The notes under the pieces were generated by a model. That model worked only from the letters and a program-made list of their open reading frames with translations, was not told the DNA's origin and searched no databases. DNA of 10,681 bases from DAOQAK01 sp043801235 (GTDB taxonomy: Bacteria > Bacteroidota > Bacteroidia > Bacteroidales > CG2-30-32-10): assembly GCA_043801235.1 (NCBI GenBank), contig JAZDMF010000198.1, positions 1 through 10,681 of the forward strand. Reading direction: 5' to 3'. Numbering within the stretch: the first letter of the stretch is position 1; each line of letters starts with the position of its first letter. Positions 1-6,328 of this stretch are shown piece after piece. The translations under genes were made by a program, and so were the position numbers.

Positions 1-117
1 TAAAACCCCATGCTTATATTCTACATAAAAAATCATATTTTATTGACCTGTTCCAAAAGTTATTTTTTATGTTATAATTTTTCTTTTTGAAATACTCTTC
101 TTTTCATTAACTCAATT

Positions 118-131
118 AGATTTTAAAATCT
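118..131. repeat. Perfect 14-bp palindrome upstream of the first gene
   Basis: Positions 118-124 (AGATTTT) and 125-131 (AAAATCT) form an uninterrupted palindrome. It lies about 30 bp upstream of the putative -7 element at 163-170, so it would be near -50 relative to transcription start, where a regulator could bind. The surrounding 212 bases are very AT-rich and hold no gene that I can see; chance formation is more likely in such sequence. An operator role is inference only. Confidence 0.35.
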
Positions 132-162
132 TAATAAAACCACTTTACTGTTGAATATTTCT

Positions 163-170
163 TATTTTTG
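163..170 (+). promoter_or_regulatory. Putative Bacteroidota -7 promoter element for the 541-residue protein gene
   Basis: TATTTTTG at 163-170 fits the Bacteroidota primary sigma factor -7 consensus TAnnTTTG exactly. It would start transcription around 177 and give a leader of about 35 nt ending in an A-tract just before the ATG. I do not find a convincing TTTG or TTG -33 element at the usual 19-21 bp spacing, so the assignment rests on the -7 box and its position. Confidence 0.45.
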
Positions 171-212
171 TTTTAACCATAATAATATGTTAAACAACAA
201 AAAAAAAAAAAC

Positions 213-1838
213 ATGAAAAGATTTTTATTAATTACATCTGTTTTCTTGATGGCCTCACTCACTACTTACCCACAGGTAAAACTTTCTGAAGATTTCAGCT
301 ATACTGTTGGTAAAGCCTATGAAGTGTTCGATGCAGCGGAGAAATATTATTTTCACTATGGCGATTATATTCTCACAGCTAAAATAGATGATGAAGTTCT
401 TTTAATTCAAAAATTTGATGCAAAAACCTTAAGTTTTATCAAAAAACTCGAAGTTAGTGATTTCCCTAAGGGATATGGCTGGGAAGCCTTTACCGATTTC
501 AATGGCAAGTTCCTGATTTTTTACAATTCGTACGACAAAGCAAATAATACGGAACAATTATTTTACAGGGAACTTGATGTTGAAAATCTCTCCTTCACCG
601 GGGAAGATAAACTTTTATATTCGGTGAAAGGAAAGGTTACCGGTACATTGTTCGGAAAAGGATATTCTTTCAAAACAAGGGATAAATTCAACTTTCAGTT
701 TTCATACGACAGTACTGAAGTGATGATACAATACAAACGGAAACCTTTCGATACTGACGATGCCGTGAACCATGATTCCATTGGCTTCTGCGTATTTGAT
801 ACCGAATTTAAGCAACTGTGGAATAAAGAGGTCAGGATGCCCTACACTGAGAAAAAGATGATGGAACTCGATTATTCTATCGATTCCGAGGGAAACGCAT
901 ATATTTTATCTGCCGTTAGTGATGATAACAGTAAATCCATAAAAAAATGCCTGGACGGGAAAGCCGGTTACCATATTGAATTATTCAGGGTGAATGCCAC
1001 AAGCCCGACAGACCTGAACAAGACAACCGTCACTTTAAAAAGCAAATATATTAACGGAATTTCATTATTCGAAGGTCCCAAAAATTATATGGTTTGCGCA
1101 GGGTTTTATAATAAAAGTAAAAATAACGCTAATGTGGACGGTATATTTATGTTTAAAGCGGGCAAAGAAGGTGCAATATATGACACTGCATTTTACGAAA
1201 TACCTGTTGAGATCATAAATCAGTATGCCAGCCAGAAAACGCAGGATAAAAATGATAAGAAAGAGGACAGCGATAAGGCAGAATTTGAAGATCTGGTAAT
1301 GAAAACTATTGTGATCGGGGACGATGGAAGCGTAATATTGATCGGAGAACAGTATTATTATGTTATCACTACAAGAACATCATCAACCGGCAGTACGACC
1401 ACTACAGTGAATTATTATTATAAAGATATTCTTGTTACAAAAATCAGCGCCGACGGAAAACTGGCATGGATGAAAAAATTACCTAAACGCCAAAAAGGAT
1501 CCAAAGGAAAAGGAGGATTGTCGTTCAAATATATTTATGAAAATAATAATCATTATTTATTATTCCTTGATAACATAAAAAACCAGGATCTGACCATTAA
1601 TGAAGTTCCCAGTTATCATATTGATGAAGCCGGGGGCTTTCTTACCGCTTACAAAATAAATGATACGGATGGCGAAGTCACAAAACATTCGATCTTCGAT
1701 ACCAAGGACGTAAACGGAACTCCGGTATATCAGTTTAACACCGGAAGAATTTTGCCAATATCTTCAAATGAGTTTGTAATTGAAGTATATAAGAAAAGCA
1801 AACAGGATGTTTTGATAAAGATTGCAGTAAAAGAATAA
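213..1838 (+). CDS. Secreted protein of unknown function, 541 aa
   Basis: I do not recognise a named family. Residues 1 to about 21 form a type I signal peptide: Lys-Arg, a hydrophobic stretch LLITSVFLMASL, then TTYPQ, with likely cleavage near the Gln. The mature protein should therefore be periplasmic or surface-exposed. The body alternates short hydrophobic beta-like strands with Asp/Gly/Lys turns (for example IDSEGNAYILS, IGDDGSVILIGE, ISADGKLAWMKKL). This recalls the strand-turn pattern of beta-propeller or beta-sandwich proteins, which is inference. A charged Lys/Asp/Glu-rich linker at about residues 340-363 and a Ser/Thr-rich stretch near 390-400 break the pattern. There are no catalytic motifs and no C-terminal sorting domain that I can identify. 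The ATG at 213 directly follows an A-tract without a Shine-Dalgarno sequence, as is common in Bacteroidota. It is a single-gene unit closed by the terminator at 1849-1885. Confidence 0.85.
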   Translation: MKRFLLITSVFLMASLTTYPQVKLSEDFSYTVGKAYEVFDAAEKYYFHYGDYILTAKIDDEVLLIQKFDAKTLSFIKKLEVSDFPKGYGWEAFTDFNGKFLIFYNSYDKANNTEQLFYRELDVENLSFTGEDKLLYSVKGKVTGTLFGKGYSFKTRDKFNFQFSYDSTEVMIQYKRKPFDTDDAVNHDSIGFCVFDTEFKQLWNKEVRMPYTEKKMMELDYSIDSEGNAYILSAVSDDNSKSIKKCLDGKAGYHIELFRVNATSPTDLNKTTVTLKSKYINGISLFEGPKNYMVCAGFYNKSKNNANVDGIFMFKAGKEGAIYDTAFYEIPVEIINQYASQKTQDKNDKKEDSDKAEFEDLVMKTIVIGDDGSVILIGEQYYYVITTRTSSTGSTTTTVNYYYKDILVTKISADGKLAWMKKLPKRQKGSKGKGGLSFKYIYENNNHYLLFLDNIKNQDLTINEVPSYHIDEAGGFLTAYKINDTDGEVTKHSIFDTKDVNGTPVYQFNTGRILPISSNEFVIEVYKKSKQDVLIKIAVKE

Positions 1839-1848
1839 TAGCGAGTAT

Positions 1849-1885
1849 AAAAAAAGGGAGGCGAACCTCCCCTCTTCATTTTTTT
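1849..1885. terminator. Bidirectional rho-independent terminator between convergent genes
   Basis: A perfect 6-bp stem GGGAGG (1856-1861) / CCTCCC (1866-1871) closes the four-base loop CGAA, which reads TTCG on the minus strand. An A7 tract (1849-1855) lies on one side and a T7 tract (1879-1885) on the other. For the minus strand the stem is followed at once by seven T, a textbook terminator for the TPR gene. On the plus strand seven bases separate stem and T-tract, so it is probably weaker there. It sits just after the plus-strand stop and just before the minus-strand stop. Confidence 0.88.
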
Positions 1886-1888
1886 ATT

Positions 1889-3292
1889 TTATTTCAGAAG
1901 TTTCAGTTTCTCGTTGACTGCATTGTATTTATCAGTCATGTTCAAACGTGCATACAATTTCTTTAAAGAAATCAAAGTATCATAATTGTCGGGTTTCAGT
2001 TCCGCTGCTTTTTCAAGGCTCTCTGTGGCCTGCTTGTACATTACATCAAATTTTTCTTTGTACTGGTTATATTTTGTCGGATCCGAAATATAATTTTCCG
2101 ATTCACTTTCAAGCCGGAAGCCTTCATTAAAATATAAAGCGCCCAGCATATAAATTGCATCGAAAAAGTCAGATTTTAACTCCACTGCTTTTTTACAGGC
2201 CTTTTCTGCTTCTATATATGCGTTTTCCCTTGTGGTCATAGGATTAGACTCATTATTGTACTGATCAAAATATACATTGCCAATAGCATAATATACTAAT
2301 GGATTCGTTGGATCTTTAGCAAGAAGTTTGTCAAGAACGGTTTTAGCTTCATCAAATTTATTTGCTGCCAGGTACAAATTGGCTTCAGCTTTTATGATAA
2401 CGTTGCTGTCCGGAAACAGCTTCACCCCTTTTTCAATAATTTTAAGGCCATCATTGTATGATTTCAGCTCAGTGATTACAGAATCGGTATTATAATATGA
2501 AACTTTTCCGAATTCCATCAGCATGTAGAATTTGTTGCTGTATTCCCATTTGTCATAATTCGTTTTGTTAATATTTTCTTTTGATACTTTTGCAGGTCTT
2601 CCAAGTAAGGTCACGATAGTATTTGTATCCGTTCCAAGGCTGATTTTTTTATATGGGTTATCAGTAATGAATTGTTCCCGGTATATATTGATAAGATTGG
2701 AATAAATTTCAGGTTTCAGGTAATTTATTTTAATAAGCTTTTTATAATACTCAATCGCTTTATCGGGTAAACCTGCATTATCAGCACAAATAGCAGCATT
2801 AAATGTAGCTACAGAATCGGGAATAGAAAAGGTAGCATTTATGGATGCGGTTTTATCGAAATAATTCATTGCATCGACATATTTGGCAGCAATATAATTT
2901 TCTACTCCTTTATTGTAGTACTGTTCACCTATAAGATACAACTTGAACTGAACATTTAAATCCATTTCAAGATTTTCCCAGTATTCCTTTTTGGTATCCA
3001 GTTCAATAGCTTTCTGATAAGATTCATAGGCTTTGGTAAGTGCGTCCGCATCGAGAAATTTGTATTTATCTTCAGTTGAGATTACAATTGAATAGTAAAT
3101 ATTACCTCTGTACATCCATGTTTTAGCCCATTCTTTCGTTGTGGGATCCAAAATTGCAGGATCAATATAGTTTTTTGCTTTATCTAAAAACCCTTTCATA
3201 TAACTTGAATATGCACTTTGCACATTAAGCTTTTGAGCATGTAAGCATGATGCAGCCGCTACGAATGCAATAATAATTATTGTCCTTTTCAT
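1889..3292 (-). CDS. Secreted TPR-repeat protein with an embedded BamE/SmpA-like segment, 467 aa
   Basis: Residues 1-19 are a signal peptide ending LHA, with cleavage expected before Gln20, so the protein should act in the periplasm or at the outer membrane. The Cys at 16 (AASC) is a poor lipobox. TPR-type helix pairs are visible at about 86-100 (AYESYQKAIELD), 125-150, 162-190 (AGLPDKAIEYYKKLIKI), 303-330 (ANKFDEAKTVLDKLLAKDP), 355-375 and 415-445 (SLEKAAELKPDNYDT). Between the blocks, residues about 214-273 read like the BamE/SmpA motif: a Gly (220), a Val (227), LLGRP (229-233), a Trp-Glu-Tyr (249-251), then MEFGKV (259-264). TPR proteins scaffold protein interactions; no enzymatic role is visible. 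The ATG at 3292 gives the signal peptide directly; there is no Shine-Dalgarno sequence. The gene lies 241 bp downstream of gyrA on the same strand and could be partly read through from it, or use its own weak promoter. Confidence 0.88.
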   Translation of the reverse strand: MKRTIIIIAFVAAASCLHAQKLNVQSAYSSYMKGFLDKAKNYIDPAILDPTTKEWAKTWMYRGNIYYSIVISTEDKYKFLDADALTKAYESYQKAIELDTKKEYWENLEMDLNVQFKLYLIGEQYYNKGVENYIAAKYVDAMNYFDKTASINATFSIPDSVATFNAAICADNAGLPDKAIEYYKKLIKINYLKPEIYSNLINIYREQFITDNPYKKISLGTDTNTIVTLLGRPAKVSKENINKTNYDKWEYSNKFYMLMEFGKVSYYNTDSVITELKSYNDGLKIIEKGVKLFPDSNVIIKAEANLYLAANKFDEAKTVLDKLLAKDPTNPLVYYAIGNVYFDQYNNESNPMTTRENAYIEAEKACKKAVELKSDFFDAIYMLGALYFNEGFRLESESENYISDPTKYNQYKEKFDVMYKQATESLEKAAELKPDNYDTLISLKKLYARLNMTDKYNAVNEKLKLLK

Positions 3293-3324
3293 TTTGATTT
3301 GATTTTAAATTTTTTGATACTGAA

Positions 3325-3358
3325 TTAATCTAAGGTTAGTATTTGTTGTTTATACAAA
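3325..3358 (-). promoter_or_regulatory. Weak candidate promoter for the TPR gene
   Basis: On the minus strand TTTG (3355-3358) is followed after 22 bp by TAGATTAA (3325-3332), a partial match to TAnnTTTG. Spacing is slightly long and the last two bases of the -7 box do not match. Position is sensible, about 33 bp before the ATG. It is offered only as the best candidate in this gap. Confidence 0.22.
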
Positions 3359-3414
3359 GATTGTTCCGGAAAGTTATACAATTACTCAATTAGTTTTAGT
3401 TCATTGAAATTTGG

Positions 3415-3432
3415 TCCCGAAAGTTTTCGGGA
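3415..3432. repeat. Perfect 8-bp inverted repeat (hairpin) in the gyrA-TPR gap
   Basis: TCCCGAAA (3415-3422) and TTTCGGGA (3425-3432) are exact inverted copies separated by GT. RNA from the minus strand (downstream of gyrA) would form a strong short hairpin, but no T-tract follows it, so it is not a classic terminator. It adjoins the outer edge of the larger palindrome at 3432-3534 and may belong to the same element or act as a transcript-end stabiliser. Confidence 0.6.
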
Positions 3433-3534
3433 TACCGGAAGAGTAGCTGTTATAGTTCAATTTACCTGCCTGCCGGTTTACCTGCCGAAGGCATGGCAAG
3501 GCAGGTTGGACTATTACAGATACCGCATCGGTAT
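3432..3534. repeat. Long nested palindrome, REP/MITE-like, abutting the gyrA stop codon
   Basis: The left arm 3432-3470 and the reverse complement of the right arm 3500-3534 match at 27 of 35 aligned positions, with one 4-base insertion (TTTA) in the left arm. Conserved blocks are ATACCG, CTGT-ATAGT-CAA and CCTGCC. Inside, TGCC (3471-3474) pairs with GGCA (3495-3498), and TGCC (3483-3486) with GGCA (3490-3493) around GAA. TTTACCTGCC occurs twice in direct orientation (3461-3470 and 3477-3486). The right end contains its own small hairpin, ATACCG-CAT-CGGTAT (3520-3534), whose last base is in the gyrA stop codon. The element is richer in G+C than its surroundings. It carries no gene. Either a dispersed palindromic repeat or a transcript-end structure would fit. 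Confidence 0.7.
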
Positions 3535-6098
3535 TATTCATCCTTCTTTTCATCCGCGTTGTTTTCGCCGGATTCATTTGTATGTATATCAATATTCTCA
3601 TCAATGTCCGAAACATCGGAAACAGTATCTGAATGACCATTTCCGTTGCCATTAAGTTTATCTTCTTCTATGGGAGTAACTGAAGCGATGGAATCATCGT
3701 CGTTCATTTTTATGAGCCGGACACCTTGTGTGGCGCGGCCCATCACGCGAAGTTGCTTAACTTCCATACGTATGGCAATCCCTGATTTATTGATTATCAT
3801 CAGGTCGTCGGTATCCAGAACTTCTTTTAAGGCAATCAGTTTTCCTGTTTTTTCAGTGATGTTGATTGTCTTCACTCCCTTCCCGCCTCTGTTTGTCACT
3901 CTGTAATCTTCAAGCTTTGAGCGCTTGCCGTAACCATTTTCAGAAACAACGAGGATGTCATAAATATCATTTTCAATGCACACCATGCCTATCACTTCAT
4001 CATCTTTTCCGCCAAGCCTTATTCCCCTTACACCGGAAGCATTTCTGCCCATCGGGCGAACTTTCGATTCATTAAAACGGATAGCGCGGCCAATGCTGTT
4101 TGCAAGCAATATCTCATTTTCGCCGTTCGTAAGCTTTGCTGCCAGCAACTGATCATCTTCTTTAATAGTAATTGCATTGATGCCATTGGCTCTGGGTCGC
4201 GAATAGGCTTCAAGCGAAGTCTTCTTAATAGTTCCTTTCTTTGTGCAGAGAATGATATAATTATTATTTATATATTCTTCCTTTTCAATACTTTTTACAT
4301 TGATGAATGCTTTCACTTTATCATCAGCAGGAATATTGATCATGTTCTGAATGGCACGTCCTTTCGATGTTTTGGTCCCTTCAGGAATTTCATAAACGCG
4401 CAGCCAGAAACATTTACCTTTCTCTGTAAAGAAAAGCATGTATTCGTGCATTGTGGCAATATATACATGTTCAATATAATCCTCATCTCTTATTTCGCTG
4501 CCTTTCGAGCCTTTGCCTCCCCTGCCCTGTACACGGTATTCTGTCAGCTGGGTTCTTTTGATGTACCCCATATGCGAAATGGTAATAACCACGCTGTCGT
4601 CGGCTATAGTATCTTCGATCCTGAAATCAGAGGAAGCATGAACAATTTCCGTTCTTCTTATATCGCTGTATTTTTCTTTAATCTCGAGCAGTTCATCCTT
4701 AATGATGGCCATGCAAAGATTATCATCTTCAAGAACCATTTTCAGATGTTTGATAAGTTCCATCAGGTCGTCATATTCCTGTTTTAGTTTATCCCTCTCA
4801 AGTCCTGTAAGCTGTTGCAGGCGCATAGCAAGAATGGCTTTGGCCTGTATTTCCGAAAGGCTGAATTTCTCCATCAGCCCTACCCTTGCCTCTTCCGGAT
4901 TTTTTGATGCGCGGATAAGTGTGATCACTTCATCAAGATGATCAAGGGCAATAAGCAAACCTTCGAGAATGTGAGCTCTTTTTTCTGCTTCTCGTAATTC
5001 AAATTTAGTCCTTCTGATTACAACATCATGCCTGTGTTCAACAAAATATGTAATAAGCTGTTTAAGGTTTAATGTATATGGACGACCTTTAACCAGTGCA
5101 ACATTATTAACGCTGAATGATGACTGCAGCGCAGTGCTTTGATAAAGATTGTTCAGCACTACATTCGATACCGCATCTTTTTTAAGTTCATAAACAATCC
5201 GCATTCCCGTGCGATCGGATTCATCACGAATATCTGAAATGCCTTCAATTTTTTTATCATTGATCAGGTCGGCTGTTTTCTTAATCATTTCAGCTTTATT
5301 GACCTGGTAAGGAATTGACGTAACAATAATCCTTTCTTTGCCGTGGTCAAGGGTTTCAATATTTGCTTCACCTCTGACGACAATACGTCCCCTGCCGGTT
5401 TCGAATGCTTCAATAACACCATCATAGCCATAAATAATTCCTGCTGTAGGAAAATCGGGAGCTTTGACGAATTTCATCAACTCTGTGATAGTGATGTCAT
5501 GGTTTTCCAGATATGCAATCGTACCATCGATAACTTCACTGAGGTTGTGCGGAGGCATATTGGTTGCCATACCCACGGCAATTCCAGATGTTCCGTTTAT
5601 TAAAAGATTGGGAATACGTGTAGGCATTACAACCGGCTCCTGCAGTGTATCATCGAAGTTCAGCTGAAAATCTACAGTATCTTTTTCTATGTCAGAAATT
5701 ATTTCTTCTGCTATTTTCTTAAGCTTTGCTTCCGTGTATCGCATGGCTGCAGGACTGTCGCCGTCAACAGATCCGAAGTTACCCTGTCCGTCGATCAGAG
5801 GATAGCGCAACGACCATCCCTGTGCCATTCTTACCATGGCATCGTACACCGAAGTATCGCCATGTGGATGGTATTTACCTAGAACTTCACCTACAATTCT
5901 TGCCGATTTCTTATATGGTCTGTTTGAAAACACACCCAGTTCAAGCATTCCGAAAAGAACTCTCCTGTGAACCGGTTTAAGTCCGTCCCTTACATCGGGT
6001 AAAGCACGTGACACAATGACCGACATCGAATAGTCGATGTAGGCCGATTTCATTTGATCTTCAATATTAATCTGTACGATTTTTTCTCCGTCTGCCAT
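3534..6098 (-). CDS. gyrA: DNA gyrase subunit A, 854 aa
   Basis: GyrA is the breakage-reunion subunit of DNA gyrase (A2B2 with GyrB), which introduces negative supercoils using ATP. The N-terminal type IIA topoisomerase core (about 1-470) opens with SAYIDYSMSVIVSRALPDVR and contains the catalytic Tyr121 preceded by Arg120 in AAMRYTEAKL. The quinolone-resistance region reads HPHGDTSVYDAM (77-88): Thr82 is at the E. coli Ser83 position and Asp86 at Asp87, a combination not expected to give resistance by itself. The C-terminal pinwheel (about 480-810) shows repeated blade motifs and the GyrA-box QGRGGKG at 524-530, which marks gyrase and not ParC; the second residue is Gly where Arg or Lys is usual. 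A second box-like NRGGKG occurs in a later blade. Residues 811-854 form a non-conserved acidic tail (15 Asp/Glu of 44). The start ATG at 6098 begins the conserved N-terminus; length is normal. It is divergent from clpC. Confidence 0.98.
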   Translation of the reverse strand: MADGEKIVQINIEDQMKSAYIDYSMSVIVSRALPDVRDGLKPVHRRVLFGMLELGVFSNRPYKKSARIVGEVLGKYHPHGDTSVYDAMVRMAQGWSLRYPLIDGQGNFGSVDGDSPAAMRYTEAKLKKIAEEIISDIEKDTVDFQLNFDDTLQEPVVMPTRIPNLLINGTSGIAVGMATNMPPHNLSEVIDGTIAYLENHDITITELMKFVKAPDFPTAGIIYGYDGVIEAFETGRGRIVVRGEANIETLDHGKERIIVTSIPYQVNKAEMIKKTADLINDKKIEGISDIRDESDRTGMRIVYELKKDAVSNVVLNNLYQSTALQSSFSVNNVALVKGRPYTLNLKQLITYFVEHRHDVVIRRTKFELREAEKRAHILEGLLIALDHLDEVITLIRASKNPEEARVGLMEKFSLSEIQAKAILAMRLQQLTGLERDKLKQEYDDLMELIKHLKMVLEDDNLCMAIIKDELLEIKEKYSDIRRTEIVHASSDFRIEDTIADDSVVITISHMGYIKRTQLTEYRVQGRGGKGSKGSEIRDEDYIEHVYIATMHEYMLFFTEKGKCFWLRVYEIPEGTKTSKGRAIQNMINIPADDKVKAFINVKSIEKEEYINNNYIILCTKKGTIKKTSLEAYSRPRANGINAITIKEDDQLLAAKLTNGENEILLANSIGRAIRFNESKVRPMGRNASGVRGIRLGGKDDEVIGMVCIENDIYDILVVSENGYGKRSKLEDYRVTNRGGKGVKTINITEKTGKLIALKEVLDTDDLMIINKSGIAIRMEVKQLRVMGRATQGVRLIKMNDDDSIASVTPIEEDKLNGNGNGHSDTVSDVSDIDENIDIHTNESGENNADEKKDE

Positions 6099-6150
6099 TT
6101 TATCTCAATTTCAGTCTAAGCACGATTTTTGATAAGTTTTTATTTTTTTA

Positions 6151-6180
6151 CGAAAGTAATATTTTTTGCTGAAACGGCAA
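6151..6180 (-). promoter_or_regulatory. gyrA: Promoter of gyrA
   Basis: On the minus strand TTG (plus-strand positions 6178-6180) is followed after 19 bp by TACTTTCG (6151-6158). This fits the Bacteroidota -33 TTG / -7 TAnnTTTG arrangement with a single mismatch in the -7 box. Transcription would start near 6145, giving a leader of about 46 nt. The leader has only a weak GAGA-type ribosome site (TTGAGATAAA before ATG). Confidence 0.55.
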
Positions 6181-6196
6181 GTATTTATAGCGTTTT

Positions 6197-6216
6197 TTAG
6201 TACTATTTAATACTAA
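6197..6216. repeat. Operator-like palindrome between the gyrA and clpC promoters
   Basis: TTAGTA (6197-6202) and TACTAA (6211-6216) are exact inverted copies with an 8-bp spacer; T-rich and A-rich flanks extend the symmetry with one extra C. Half-site centres are 14 bp apart. It lies 17 bp upstream of the gyrA -33 element and about 60 bp upstream of the clpC -7 element, where one regulator could affect both genes. No known Bacteroidota operator is recognised; chance symmetry in AT-rich DNA is possible. Confidence 0.35.
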
Positions 6217-6248
6217 CAAAAGCGTGTTGAAAAAATAATACAATGAAA

Positions 6249-6298
6249 AATGCCGTTCTGTCGATATTGTAAGTAAATTTGTTATAGAAATCGGCATT
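6249..6298. repeat. Separated 7-bp inverted repeat flanking the clpC promoter
   Basis: AATGCCG (6249-6255) and CGGCATT (6292-6298) are exact inverted copies with 36 bp between them, and the clpC -7 box (6274-6281) lies inside. Half-site centres are 43 bp apart, close to four helical turns. The left copy is upstream of the expected transcript, so an RNA hairpin is excluded and only a DNA-level role such as looping could apply. A 7-bp match at this distance can occur by chance. Confidence 0.2.
6274..6281 (+). promoter_or_regulatory. clpC: -7 promoter element of clpC
   Basis: TAAATTTG matches TAnnTTTG exactly and lies 47 bp before the ATG, so the leader would be about 42 nt. I see no good TTG/TTTG at the expected -33 spacing. 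There is no CIRCE-like inverted repeat or CtsR-type heptad repeat near it, so the stress controls known from Firmicutes clpC operons are not visible here. Confidence 0.5.
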
Positions 6299-6314
6299 AT
6301 TGCTGGGAAAAACG

Positions 6315-6319
6315 AGGAG
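6315..6319 (+). promoter_or_regulatory. clpC: Shine-Dalgarno site of clpC
   Basis: AGGAG lies 9 bases before the ATG at 6329. It is the only strong Shine-Dalgarno sequence among the four complete coding starts in this window and supports this start; it suggests efficient translation. Confidence 0.7.
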
Positions 6320-6328
6320 ATAAAATTT

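Noticed and set aside
3230..3292. Lipoprotein signal (AASC) in the TPR protein
   Set aside because: The residue at -3 is Ala and the sequence continues LHAQ, a good type I cleavage site, so a conventional signal peptide is more likely. The lipobox is not fully excluded.
3401..3655. Two overlapping 83-codon open frames on opposite strands over the gyrA end and the palindrome
   Set aside because: Both cross the palindromic element and overlap the gyrA C-terminus in other frames; their products are low-complexity and unlike any protein family. The long palindrome itself explains why both strands happen to be open.
5820..5870. Possible quinolone-resistance change in GyrA (Thr at the E. coli Ser83 position)
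   Set aside because: Thr is the normal residue here in several susceptible bacteria, and the Asp87 equivalent is intact; resistance cannot be claimed.
6099..6328. CIRCE or CtsR-type heat-shock operator upstream of clpC
   Set aside because: Neither TTAGCACTC-N9-GAGTGCTAA nor a direct heptad repeat is present on either strand.
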